DNA of 64,000 bases, taken from Xiphias gladius (lineage: Eukaryota; Chordata; Actinopteri; Istiophoriformes; Xiphiidae). Below the pieces are notes generated by a model. It saw nothing but the letters and a program-made list of their open reading frames with translations, searched no databases and was not told the origin of the DNA. The position numbers and the translations under genes are program-made. This document shows positions 48,904 to 62,212 of the stretch, one piece after another. The DNA is taken from assembly GCF_016859285.1 (NCBI RefSeq), contig NC_053413.1, positions 13,102,001 to 13,166,000 of the forward strand. The letters are read 5' to 3'. Within the stretch, counting starts at the first letter, position 1. Every line of letters starts with the position of its first letter.

Positions 48904-48959
<56 letters not shown>
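48888..48959. repeat. (CA)n microsatellite
   Basis: About 35 units with CG interruptions at the 5' end, among the longest in the window. Confidence 0.95.
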
Positions 48960-48962
<3 letters not shown>

Positions 48963-51900
48963 TATAAACACTGACACAACCACAAGGATGCAGAGACATA
49001 TTTAGCCACACTTTGGCTGTGAGTTTCTCCAGAGACAGAAGTGTGTGTGGGAGTGAAGAGACAGAATCTGCAAAACACTGAGCAGTGAGCAGAAAAATTT
49101 GTATGTTTGATATAACAAACATGCCAGCGGGGTCCACATATTGTCCTAATGCACTGTTAGAGAAATGATTACAGACATACAGTAGATTTAAATGTAGCAA
49201 GGTAGCATAAACCTGCTCATGACTAATAACTAATTATTTCTTAGAGTGGGAAAGTCACATGATTTGCACTTGAGTCAGGCTCAAGTCACGAGTCTGGACT
49301 GACTTTAATACCAGTGGCTTGTGAGCATCTTCCGTTGGAATTAAGCCTTTTGAGTTGAATTGACTTCCCCAAGTCCAAAGATAAAACAATTATGTTATTA
49401 AAAAAGTGAATCAAATTAACTCATTTTCCTGACACAAGACGAACTTGGTCACCGTGCTCATGGCAGTGCGCATTAGAAGAAAGAATAAAGGTGATACCTT
49501 GGAGAACATTTAGGTAAAGCGACTATGCTGGTGGTGGCCCAAAAAACAGGAGGCAACACGCCAAACATGCAGCTCAACAACCACAGGTGGAGGCACGAAG
49601 ACTTCTTTCAACATTTGAGGCGTCACAAAGAACAATGAGTTGAGGCTAACAATGTTCTCTGACCAGCCATGGCTTAAGCTAACATTAGCTGCAAGGAGGG
49701 ATTTCACTGTTACCTTTGAAAATATGCAGTAAATGAGCCCTTGACAATGACATACACCATGAGACACTGTTGAAAATCTGGAAATAGTTAGTATGTGAAA
49801 TATTGTATGAGCAATCAACACCACATGGACATCTACTGTTCCAGGGTTTCAAATACATGTAAAAATTGTTCTAGAGACATGCAGCACTCACAAAATTCAA
49901 ACAGTTATTTCCTTCATATTTGTAATAAGCTTAGCTAATAATATATAAGCCCTGTGTCATATATATACAGTATATGGATGTATAGTGAGAAGCTAACGCA
50001 TGGTCTCTGTGGATGCTCCATATCTGGGCTTTGAAGGCAGAGGAGCTGGTGCTGATCTCACGTGTAACTGTCATGAAAGCTGAAAGCTTAGCCAGGATGA
50101 AGTAGTTGTGGTCTGTACAGTACAGAAAGTTGTGGTGGACCACAGTGCCTGTGCCCCCCCCAAAACGCACGCACACGCACAGAAACGAGCACACACACTG
50201 TCCAAGTTCTTTGGAGAGAGGAGTCGCTCTGAGACGAACACGTGTATTCTACTCTTCTCACATGATTCATCTCCACCAGCAAGCAGCCCCAGCATGAATT
50301 ATTCACTCTCCACTGTGACAGGGAGGAAAAGCAAGACAAAGGGTGCAGAGGTCATTGGATATGGTATAAAATTAGTAATATAATGCACAGAAACAGGACA
50401 GCGCTGTTTAGGGTGACCTAGATTAGAGAGTACCTGACAAAAACATATCAGAGGTGAAAGTATTTAGAGCTGAAGTTACAATAGTTATAAATATTGGACT
50501 GGATTTCATATTTTTTTCAAAACTTCAGCTTTTGTTTTAAAAGGTGGTCCCATACATCTTAACTGTTCCTCAACCAAATAATATATACTGTACATACAGA
50601 ATCAACAGACAAATTCCTTAACCTGCCCATCTGTGGCCTTAGATGTTGGATAAATCTCACATTTAATGAGCAGAGATGTAATGAGCAATACTGTACCTTT
50701 TCAGGAAAAGTGTTGCTTGTACATGACTTTGTTAATGAATGTAGAAATGCTTTGGAAATCTGCAATTTTAAAAGGAACATTCCACAACACAGCTAACAAG
50801 CATATTTACCAAACTGCTACAGAGACAGTCCAGGATGTCTTTAGACTAGTTTAGCTCAAATGTTCAGAGTATAAGTAAACTGCTAGTCTAGCTTACATGT
50901 TTTGTCTGGACAGCTTGACTTACCAGTTTTTTTGTTCAGATTTACAACATTGTGGGAAAAGCAGGCAACTGCAATGTCCTAAATTAAACTTTGACTATGG
51001 AGTCGCTTAAAGGCTTATTGTTTTTCTTTTTACATTACTAGGCTTACTGTTACTCTGCCTCAAATGTTTTTGTTGAAGTAGACTAAAGAAATGCGGGGCC
51101 TCTCTCTTTCTTGATATTGATCTTCTTATGTGACTCTGGATAAGGCACAGGTCACTAGTGGGCCTAAAAAACATACAACGCATACAACAAGACGCAACAT
51201 TAGTATCGATCAGGACTAGTGTTTCCGGCCTCCTGACGAATGTACGTCTGGTATTTACTCTCCATTTAATCTTGGTTTAGTATAAACGAAAAGTTTTCGG
51301 TTTTTAGGTGATGTATATTTGACTATGTTCAGCTGCTATTTGGCGTCGTGCAGATAGAGTACGGTGTGTTTACTGGAGCTTTTTTTTTGCTGAAAACAGT
51401 TTAGGCTGATGCGACTCAACCGTGCAGTAAATATACAGGCTGCAAAAAAACGAAACATTAAGCTTGGAGAGGCTAAAAAGCTCTGTAGAAGCACAGAAAT
51501 GTGAATTTAATTTTCAATACTCGTTTCGAAAATATTACAGGTTTAAAACTAAAACACAAATTGAGAAAAAGGTGAGCATATCTTTTCCATTAAAGTATAC
51601 ACGATGACAGCTTCCTCAGAAGGCCAGATCTCTTGTTGGATTACTGGGCCTAAAGAGAAGTCAAAGCACAGTACAGATGGAGCCCTCTGGAGGCTTCATT
51701 GATTGAGTTAACAGGAGTGGGAGTCCTGAATTCTCCCCTTCAGCCATTATTCGTGACACTGGGATGTATAGGTGCTCTCTCTGTACCTGGGCAGTGTAAC
51801 TCCAGAGCCTTATGATCACACTGTCCCAACCATCGTAGTGTGTTTGCAGGACATATTACTGATCCAGATTCTCAAACGTATCCTTATGAATAGGAGGATG

Positions 51901-52880
51901 ATGTATTGAGTGTGGTGAGTCACATTAATATATACTCTGTATGTATATCAGCACGCGCACTACGACAACAGCTCTAGTACTATGTAAATCATCCACCCAC
52001 ACATCCGAGTGGTATTATTATGATAAAGGACCAGCTGTTGCAGGTCGGTTCGGATGTGATGTTGTTCTCTGAATGTTACAGATATACAAGTGTTTTACTT
52101 ACAGGAGAGATAAGAGGTCATTTTTCTGGACAAGCAGATAAGCTGTTATGTACCCAAAAATGACACACACGTAAAAGTGTCGAGTTCAGAGTCTCTCATC
52201 TGAATCAACAGGTGGATGAAGGCTACACCAAAACACTGGAGTAACAGAAACAGCATCCACAAAACACTGAGTCAGTGTTCAATCCATCCACACACACTCA
52301 GACATCTGTAAACTGATCCTAAGTGGGCCACAGGGCTTCTCCAGGAGGACAGAGGAAACCACTCTTAGCACTCATCTTCACACACTCACTCTCTAATGAA
52401 ACTATTCCACGACATACACGCACCACACGCACAACATGGTCTGCTCAGACACGCACACACATGCACACACACACACACAGCATCATGGCGTCTCCTGAAT
52501 TATTCAGTGGTGGAAGCTTGTGTCCAAGGGACGTGTCCTGTCTTGAGTGTACTGCAGCGAAGAGGTAGTGAGATCTGAAGTTGAGATCCCCATGAGTAAT
52601 CCCAGGTAATCCCGCTCTCATTTTAAGATGTTTTATAATATGGTGATATCAATCAGATAATTATAATGGGGGCAGGTCAGCTACACATCAGTGTCCTTTG
52701 AGGTGGAAAGCATTCAGTGGCTTGTTCAAATACACTTCAGCAGCGTAAATGCGTTGCAAGAACTTGAACCTGGATCCTATGGTTGGTGGGTTCTTTTCCT
52801 TTTCCACACAGCTCAGTCATAGCGCTTATCTGAATTGAACATCACACACTAAAACTTTTAGCCCTGCTAGTGACATAGCT
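48960..52880. other. Gene-free stretch
   Basis: No exon recognised on either strand. A stretch near 51180-51540 (GCTGAAAACAGT, CAGTAAATATACAGGCTGC) resembles a dispersed fish repeat related to the one at 29.3 kb, but I cannot define its ends. Confidence 0.45.
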
Positions 52881-52884
52881 GTAG

Positions 52885-53030
52885 GTGACATTGCCTTTGG
52901 TCCAGATGAAATGTCTCAACAATTATTTGTCCAGGCATTCATGGTTCCCAGAGGAAGAATCCTACTGTCTTTGGGGATCCCCTGACTTTTCCTCTTGTGC
53001 CATCATCAGGCCAAAATTCCAGTTTCAGAA
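52885..53030 (+). repeat. Dispersed fish repeat, short copy of the 27.4-kb family
   Basis: It shares TTTGGTCCAGA, ACATTCATGGT/GCATTCATGGT and GACTTTTCCTCTTGTGCCAT in the same order with 27.48-27.65 kb. Confidence 0.6.
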
Positions 53031-54921
53031 AACTGATGCAACATTATAACAAAGTGCAGCTGCATTTGTTTTTTGTTTTAAAAGCAGTGGCTAAACAAAC
53101 ATCTAAAGTCTTATTTTCTTCATACGGCAGTAGACTTTTTAGTGTATTATGAGAACATTATCTAAGCATTTTGTGACCACCACGATAAGAATTACTTGGG
53201 AAGACATGCCTGGAACAGCCTTGTATTGGGAGAAATAGATGAACTCGTCTAATCCTTTTTAATATTAACTTTGTATATGTCCGTTCAAGTCCCTGCCTGA
53301 CCTTTCTCCATTTGTCAGAGAGAAGATAAGCTGTCGATCCAAGGAGAATGACATTTCATCTACTCTGTAGCCTCTTTCTCCAGGTGTGCATCCTCAGTTT
53401 CTCCTATTCACTGCTTTGTCTTCCTGTCCTCATGGGACCGCAATATGAAAGCTCATCCTCTATTATCTTGATTCTCTCCTCTCTGAGCTCAGGTTTGCCT
53501 AAAGATACTGTACATGAGTTAAGTGATTGTCTACAGTGGTCAGATGGGGACAGGGTAGAGGGTGGTCACGTCATGCTCTGTGATTTCACTACGCAAGACT
53601 CAGGTTACGTAATATGGGTTCACCTGAGATTGAAAAGGTATGTCTGTAGTTCCTGAGGCAGCGAGTCCACAGACTGAAATCCTTTTCAACAATCTTTCAG
53701 ATGATTAGTGATAACTGACCAAATCTTGAAATATTCTAAAGTAAAAACAAAACATGAGCAATTCAAATCTTTGAGCAGTAAAAACAAATCTGTAAACAAA
53801 AGGATTAAAATCATAAACAAGACACGACTTGTGAGGCTGCTGTTGTGAATTCAGTTGCCTTGATGTTATGAAATTTTTCTTTCACTATACTTTTTGTTAC
53901 GGCCAAAAAGTACTGACTAGTTTTGCATGAATGGCTTAAAATGTACAAAAGTTGGAAGGAGGAAAACAAAGTTTTTAATTCTTTGCTTTCTCTGTTTCTC
54001 CACTTATGCTTCTCCTTGTTATAAGCAAGTAAACCTGAGATGGGTGGGTCCCAGTTAAATGCTGAGTAGTCTATAGGCCCTAATCATTGTACTCCATACA
54101 GACACAAGGCTGAAATCTGAAATATAGAATTTACAATTTAGAAGGACAGAGCCAAATAAGTTTCATCAGCCTCACATGGATGAGAGGCTAGTCATCGAGC
54201 CTACAGGTGGATTGGAGGAGGGGCTTTTGAAATGATGACAGCAGCGGAAGCAGAAAGGACAGCAGGCATGCAGCACAAGAATGGCTAAAGCGCAATGCCA
54301 TGATCAAAAGGGTGAGACGGGTATGTGCTGCAGTGAGAGGACTATGTCACATTACTGTAGCAGCGAACTCTGCCTGCTGCCTGAACGAGCTTGCAGGTTT
54401 TGCTTCAAATGTTAAGGCAAGGAATTGCTGAGTGAAAATTTCTCTTGTGATTACTTAATTGTTTTCTTATGGTCATATTACTTTAAGCCTTTAGTTTGGT
54501 ACTGTAGATGCGGGTGTAGTAATAGGTTGGATGGTCAGCACAACACACCTGGGACATGCTCAGGGAACAACAGTGGAGATGCTGAAATCACCAAGATCAT
54601 CCTGAAAAGGTGAATTATTTTATTTGTTGTTTTGGACTTTGTGAGAATTTGGAACTTTGTCATCCACCTTTTACCCGTAAAATAAAACCTGAACTGCCAA
54701 CATGAAGGGAAGAGCAGAAAGCCCAAAGTCAGCTGCCTTACGAGAAGATGTTGCATGGCTGATACAGAATTAAATCCTGTTCCCCCAGGCCAGGTAATAA
54801 AAACTTTCTCATGAGGAAGAAACAGAAATATCTTCACTTGAAATCTTTGCAGCATGCAGCGCCAGGCTCCAAGGATGTGGGCTCGTGAGGTGGAAGGTAG
54901 GCGTTATTTACTTACCTATTC

Positions 54922-54953
<32 letters not shown>

Positions 54954-55299
54954 CTTGAGTTTTGCTTTTTAGATTTTTTTGGCTCTAAATTGATTTGGAC
55001 ACCAGTATGTCGGAATCCTGCAGTCAATCCTTTTCTTTTTATGAACCTTTATTTAACCAGCTGCAAAAAAGTCACACAAAGCCACCAAAGCTTTTGTAAC
55101 AAATCACATTAAACTTGAAGAAACAAAAAGAAACAATTTGCAATGATAAAATGACAAAGCACTTGAAATATCAAATAAAACCTTACGCTGAGAACACACT
55201 ATGTGATATCAGCCAAATAACGCTGACCTGATGAATGTGGGCCATCAGGAATGAAAATGAGCATCGGGCATGACAATGGCTCATTTCATGCAACATCAT
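53031..55299. other. Gene-free stretch
   Basis: No conserved exon is seen. It contains an uninterrupted T run at about 54923-54946. The 102-codon frame at 53348 has a hydrophobic start but matches no family that I know and lacks convincing splice or repeat context. Confidence 0.45.
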
Positions 55300-55300
55300 G

Positions 55301-55770
55301 CACCGATCAGCCACAACATTAAAACCACTGATAGGTGAAGTGAAAATCTCATTACAATGGCACCTGTGAAGGGGTTGGATGTATTAGGCAGCAAGTGAAC
55401 AGCCAGTTCTTGGAGTTGACGTGTTGGAAGAAGGAAAAAACTGGCAAGTGTAAGGATCTGAGTGACTTTGACAAAGGCCAAATTGTGATGGTTAGACGAC
55501 CGGGTCAGAGCATTCTGGATGGGCAGGTCTTTTGGATTGTTCCGTTACGCAGTGGTTAGTACCTACTAAAGTGGTCCAAGGAAGGACAACCAGGTGAATC
55601 GATGACAGGGTCATGGGCGCCCAAGGCTCACTGATGCACTTGGTGAGCGAAGGCTGTCCCGGGTGGTCTGATCCCACAGAAGAGCTACTGTAGCACAAAT
55701 TGCTGAAAAAGTTAATGCTGTCTATGATAGACGCACAAAGTGCATCACAGTTTGCTGCTTATGGGGCTGC
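55301..55770 (+). mobile_element. Tc1-like transposon, 5' fragment (second family)
   Basis: It begins with CACCGATCAGCCACAACATT, the terminal repeat of a widespread fish Tc1-like element, and continues with the transposase N-terminus (a KDLSDFDKGQIV-type helix-turn-helix start, then HRRATVAQIAEKVN in another frame). Frameshifts are present, and the sequence stops matching before the DDE domain. The 3' half and its terminal repeat are absent. Its ends differ from those of the 47-kb element. Confidence 0.8.
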
Positions 55771-55786
55771 GTAGCTGCAGAGAGGT

Positions 55787-55826
55787 TTGTGTGTGTGTGT
55801 TTGTGTGTGTCTGTGTGTGTGTGTGC
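55787..55826. repeat. (TG)n microsatellite, interrupted
   Basis: TG units with TTTG and CTG interruptions, immediately after the truncated Tc1 fragment. Confidence 0.85.
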
Positions 55827-56403
55827 GTGCCCACCCACCTCACTCTGTGGGTAAGGCAAAGTTGATCAGTGGGCAGAGACAACAACAGAGTGCAATCTCT
55901 AGACAGCAGACCTGTACGGACCACAGCCTACTGTCTCCTTTAGAGATACTGTACACCTACACAAACCCACACACACAAAACAAAGCACACACATGCACTC
56001 ACACACACTTTTGCACACAAACACACATCCATGGGTTGATAGTTCTGTGCACAAATGAACACATAGCTGATCTAGGACAGAGAGAAAAAGAAGGGAGGGG
56101 CTATACTTTTTATTTAGGTCATATTTTCATATCATATTTTATAAATTCCCTCCCATCTTCTCTTTGCTTGTTTACTGGTCTCATGTAGGTCTGCAGACCC
56201 CCTGACTGCAGCTTCCCTCCTCCCTGAAGGAATGTGCATTTGAAATCAGCTGCCTCTCTTCCTTTTCATTTCACCTCACCCGTGGCCTGCAGACAGACAT
56301 GTGGATGGCAAAAACGTGTAAACGTCTTCAGGAAACGAAGAAACGAGGAGGGAGTGGGTGAGAGCAACATGGAGAAAAAAAGGAGAGGAGGGAGAATAAA
56401 AAT

Positions 56404-56460
56404 GGGAGGGAGGGAGGGAGGAGCGAAAATAAAGATGGGAAGGAGGGAGGGGTGAGAGAT
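56404..56460 (+). repeat. (GGGA)n purine repeat, G-quadruplex motif
   Basis: GGGAGGGAGGGAGGGAGG is followed by a second GGGAAGGAGGGAGGGG block. Confidence 0.8.
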
Positions 56461-58890
56461 TGAGGTCTCATAGCTGGTCTCCTAACAAAGCAGATCTGCT
56501 CTTCTGCTCTTCCCTCCAAGGGTGCAACAGCCTGCTTTGTTTCCCTTATCCCTCCATCCCTGTTTTATCCCTCCTTTTCTCTTCTTCCTTCTCCAAGCTC
56601 CTGCCTTGAAGAGCCAAATGGGCAAATTCTATAAGGCACCATCTGCCCTGAAAAACCCTGATTTCTGTGCATGTGCAAGTATAAATCTCTGCCCGAGTGA
56701 GTTGGCTGCTCCCGCACCAGCAAAGTGTCTCTTCCTGAGCAGAAAAATTCATTCCAGCATGAATTTTTTCTGAGTCTAAGAGCATCATACGAGAACAAAA
56801 CAGCAAAATAAATGTGCATAATTCTGATCACACATATTGTTTTACATAGACCCTTATTCCCACTGGCGAAACTTACAGCACTTGGCAAAGTGATGAATAA
56901 CAGGGAAAATGAGAGTGTGGTGGATTCTCCATTCTGCCCGCCCACATTTTCTCCCCCAAAATTGACTCTCCTCATCCGGCTCACACCCCATCTCCTCTGC
57001 CCACCCAGTGCATGGGTAAATTACACATCAGAGACTTCCTCTCCTTTTCTCTTCTCTCCCTCCATATCTATCCACCCTTGCCTTACTAGGACAAAAAAAT
57101 GGCTTGTTTGTGTTTCAGTTAACATATAGATCATAATCATGTATGCATTTAAGAGCTGACACCGATTCAAAATGGAGATTTCTAGGCTCAACGCCTGACT
57201 GTATATCTCCTCTGATATAAATGTGAGTGAGGCTATGTGGGCTTGTGGACACTCAGGCTACTGTATGAAGAAAACGGCATCCTGTCTTCCAAGCAGGCGC
57301 GTCGTTCACTCTCACACCTCGTGTTGCCATGGAGACAAAAGTTTACTGCTGGTCACAGTAACGTATGTAGGTCAGAACGGGACACCTCTCAAAAACAAAA
57401 CCACCAGGCAGAACAGTGAAACTCACACGTTCATTAGATGAGAAGACTGCGAGAAACTTCTGGTAACGAGCAGCACAGATACGAGAAAACAACACAAAAG
57501 TACACTGAACATTTACAGTGGAAATAAACATCAACATTTCACTGGGATTTGAGGCTTTTTCAGTCTGTTGTGGAGCACGGTTGAGTGTCAGAAAAGTCTT
57601 TTTTTCAGCAGGCTAATTAGTGCGTTGAGACTTGAGGTGAATGCAGGAGTTCAATAAAGACATGGAATTAGTATTTTATGGCAACAAATGTAGCTCTGAA
57701 CTGGGTCACTGCTAGTGCATTTACAAAGCACTTCTTCAAAATGAAGAAAACTGAAAGCTTTGGTGTGGTCGTTCCCCTTAAAATGAGGGAAACTCTTGTC
57801 TTCAGGCTAATTTTCAACAGTGTGCCCATGTTCTGAGATATAATGTTAATCTGTGTGTTGTGTGTCCACGCGAGTGCATGGACCCCTGTCTAACCAATCA
57901 CAGCATCTTCGCATTTGGCCGCCACATTCTCCCCTCATGGCAATCTGGCGTGCCAAGCTAAAATTAAAACCTCCCTTTCTTCCCCTTTCATCAAAACTAA
58001 CCGTCTCTGGCTTTTATCTCGCCTTTCTTCTTTATCTCTCCCACTCCCTCTCGCTGCCTCCTCACCCTTTCTGCCTTCCCTTTCCATTGGGGACTGGAGA
58101 GAGGCTTGCTTTAATTACTGAACTACTTTTCACACCGACGGAGAAAGACAGAGACACACTTCAGACACCCACACCCGCCCACTGTCATGCTCCCAGCATC
58201 CCTGCACTGCCTTTCATGCCTATACTCCCCAGTGTGTGTGTGTGTGTGTACATGCGCATGTGAATATTTGCTTATATTTAATTTTGTAAAGACTTTATAG
58301 CAGGCACAGATACAAAGCAGCGTAATCACTGCGGTCAAATATGCTAAACTAATTAAGCAATGTTTGCTATTCTTGGTGCAGTGTGATGAAAAAATGATGC
58401 AGACTTTGTGAGAAACTTTTTACTGGATGGGAAGGCCCAGAGTCAGCAAATGAGTAATTAACAAACTCATCTGCCATTCAGAACAGTTCAAAAAAACGCT
58501 AAAACTCAGAGGAATATGAGTCGCAGAGAAACTAGAGCAAAACGTGAGCGGCTGGTACAGTGACACGTTTGTCTTATAAGCAGGCAGAGTGAGAGGATGG
58601 AGGATGTTCACCTTACTTTTGGCTGGCTCCCGTTTTCTCCCTCTGCGCTTCTGTTTTCTCAGTCACTAAACCTGATGCTACCTTTTAAAGCCCAAGACAC
58701 TTATTACACTTATCAAGCCCTCGTTTGCACTTATATGTAATTATCCATTAAGTTCTTGTGGGTAGACCTGCATCAGCAGCGGCTGGGTAATTAGTTTATT
58801 ATAGCCATTCTCTATTTAGCAACACTTGCAGCTTACATCTTACACAGCAGCCAATGCTTTACTTTTTTATACGATTAGTTTACTATTAGT
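56461..58890. other. Gene-free stretch
   Basis: Pyrimidine-rich patches produce frames of up to 139 codons on both strands, but they have biased Ser/Pro/Leu content and no recognisable domains or splice structure. A short TG repeat lies at about 58230-58250. Confidence 0.45.
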
Positions 58891-58894
58891 TTTT

Positions 58895-59240
58895 ATGCCT
58901 TCGCGCCGACGACTGCTGTAGCGAGAAGCATTATGATTTCAGTTGTCTGTCCGTCCATCCCATTCTCGCCTTGAGGGAATTTCTCCAAATTTGGCACAAA
59001 CATCCACTTGGACTCAAGGATGAACTGATTAGAATTCGGTGGTCAAAGGTCAAGGTCACTGTGACCTCACAAAACACATTTTTGCCCATAACTCATGAAT
59101 TCATATACTAATTATGATAAAATACACTTAATACCTTTTATTAAATTCTTTCAAAGTCTTCATTACATTTATTATATGAGTCTGGACAGACAACTATAAA
59201 CTGCATCTTGACTGGTTGGCAGAGGCATACAACTGCAAGT
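58895..59240 (+). repeat. Dispersed fish repeat (unclassified)
   Basis: It contains TGTCCGTCCATCCCATTCTC, CTCCAAATTTGGCACAAACA, GGTGGTCAAAGGTCAAGGTC and CCCATAACTCATGAATTC, motifs of an abundant repeat in percomorph genomes in my memory. Boundaries are approximate. Confidence 0.6.
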
Positions 59241-62172
59241 TGGTAATTCTTTTAATTATAAAGTGCCACTGCATATTTTACTGCTTGGACAGAAATGAAT
59301 AAGTCTATCAACAGTGCACCAACAGAGCCAAAACATAAACAATTACTTAAATAAAGTCTTATAATTCAAAGTGCATTTCTGTCCTTTCTAATGGTGAGCC
59401 AGACATAAAGAGTTTGGCAGCAGCCGGAGAAAGAGGGACACACAGCAAGGGAAGCAGAGAGGGAGGGAGGCAGAAAAGGAAGTAAAATGGGCCAATGTGT
59501 CTGGCTGTTGAAGGGGTCTCCCGTGCGATGCGGAAGGGGGACAGGACAGCCCGATGGAGGTTCCAGCAACACACTAACACAGTCCAGGCCATTCACTAGG
59601 CCAGTAGCACAGAGAAGCCACTAAAAATGTTGCATGACACGATCTTTACTTTGATACTTCCACGGCAGCTATGAAGAGGTTATTCAGGAATGTTGGTTCC
59701 GTTCCTCCTTCTTTATCACTTTCTCTTTTAAAAACTACTTAACTGTCAATAAACATTATAAGAAATGTCTGACCCTCATCATACGATATATTTTAGTGGC
59801 AAGCAGTGTTTCGTTATAAGTTATAAGTGCAACAGGTCTTACCTTGTACTCCAAAAAGGGACTGGCCTTAAATGCACTGTCCGTCTGTTTGACCACTTTG
59901 TAAAACACAACTACCTTGGAAGGTTAGCATGAACGGAACAATCAATCTGGATACTGCCTGGAAAAATTTACCACGGTACTGACACAAAAAGCAAGCAGGA
60001 CAGGAAAATAGCATAGCCAGAGCTGTAAGCATAAACTGGCTGTGCTGGCTAACAGGCTAAAAGCAGCATTTGCCATTCTCTTGAGTTTTTATCAAACACT
60101 TTACTCTCATTACCCACCATTATTGTCCTTTGTCTCACTGCAGGCAAGCAGCATCTTGCTACTTGTATTATTTTGCCAAGCAGATATAAGGAAAAGAACA
60201 TGATACATATTTCCCGATGAGGGGTGAATTCCAAACCCTCTTTCAACCACCTAGAAATTGGCGAGCCGTGCAGTTTTTCATGTCCAAGTTTAGTCTGACT
60301 GAACTCTATATGAAGGGAACAGGGCGGAGGTAAATTTGTCACCAGCAGCGAATAGGTCTCGTCTCATTCCTCAGAGAAATGAATGAGGAGTGAAACCCAG
60401 TGACTGCAGTCACAATGTAATTTAGGACAGACTATGTAGGTTGCGATTTAATTAATCAGAATGAATTAAGGGTTAGTTTGAATTCGTTCAAAAAAGTCAC
60501 AGCAGCCAAGAGTGTTTCACCAATATGTGTGTACTCTCATCACTGTAAAAAACTGTTCCTATAACTCCAGGGCCATCCGAAAGTACTACCCATGGAGGAG
60601 GGAATTTCTGGCACTAAGAACAGAGCAAGTAGAGGCAGAGGAACTAGATTTAGTCCTTTGTTATGTGATGACTAATATTCTTGAAAGTTGCATTAAAATT
60701 ATGTGTTCCAGTTTTTCCATCTTTACTGGCCACTTTGAAGTGGCTTGGTAAAAATAAAAACAATTTTAAAAAATTCACCGACCTATCGTTGCTGTCCCAG
60801 CAGTCAGGGCCAGGAGGCTAGAAAGACCTACAGGTTTCAACCCAGATCAAATCTGGATTTATTTTCTGTATATAAGTTAAAAACTTGGACCAAGGAGTTT
60901 GACAGACAACATTTTTTTGACCACTTTTGATCTGCATTAGTTATCTGAGCAAGTGGTATGATTTGAGTAAGGTTTTGGGGCTCAAATCCTGAATGTTTTG
61001 AGCTCCAAATATTATTAACTATTGTGTGTCAAGCCCAAGAACTGTGTGTGTTTGTCAGGAGGCAAGAGGAGTCAAATAGTGTCAAAAGCTGCAGACTGCA
61101 AGCTATTTATTTGTGTGAATGGAATTACAGAGTAACAGTATGGTGATAAGTGATCACAACATTTTGTGAACTAATCTTGTTCGAATGTTAGTCAGTTCTT
61201 GATGACACACTCACATTTGTGCTTGCAAGGACAACTTTCTAGTAAAAGCAGCTAATTTTCAGATATTGACATTTACAGGAATTACAGATGCTACAAAACT
61301 AAAAATCTTTATTCTAATTAATAAAAAAACAAAAAACAAATAGCACTTTATTGCTTAGATATGATATAATAAGAGCTAATAGTCATATGGGTTTTTCCAT
61401 TATTGTTGCATACTAGTCCAGTTGTGAGTGCAAACTGATTTAAAATGCCTTAGCTGAGTTACTTTAAAATGACAAAGTAACTCTGGCAATGCAGACTTGA
61501 TGCTGACAATGGTGGATTTCAGATCTCAAGCAAGGTTCAAGGGTCTGTGAATTGATTTTAATGATGCATGCAGGTAATAGACTCGAAACCCTTATATATT
61601 CCAGTAGATGTAGTGTCAAGTATACATGGTCAAATGAGCTAAGACAACCACAGTCACAGGTACAGTATGGTCCTTTATAAGGGTTATCTTTCAGTCACGG
61701 CAAAGTGCGTATTCAACAGTTGAAATTTATAGACAAGAGAAAGTATGTTTCTGACTCCAGTCCCTGGTCTAGGATAATGATAAGGTGTCTTCAAATCCTA
61801 GAACTTCCCCTGATTTTGGTAACACAGCAATTATCTCTCAGCTCTGTCTGGATCTGCATTAAGACAGCACTGCTCTTCTTTTCCTGCTATAATGCCAAAA
61901 TTATAAAACTAGCTTATTCTACGTCTAGCAGCTCTTCACACAAAACCAGACCAAGACTCATTAAGTACTACATCATAGAACTATTCTTTAACTACGCCTC
62001 TACTGTCTCATTATAGAGCAAGAACACGAGGCAAGTGTTGAGCCTTCTCAGACAGGCAGTCATAGCTGCAGACTCAGGGAAACAAATGATGGGTTTGAGC
62101 CCAGCGTAGTGTGACTGTAATGTGTGTGAGGGAGGAGAGGAGCAACTGGATTCACATTAAAGCAGTGAGGAC

Positions 62173-62212
<40 letters not shown>

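Noticed and set aside
56565..56984. 139-codon minus-strand frame
   Set aside because: No recognisable domain and no matching splice structure; several competing frames overlap it.
57853..58263. 136-codon + strand frame
   Set aside because: Composition-biased Ser/Pro/Leu translation of a pyrimidine-rich stretch, without domain or splice support.
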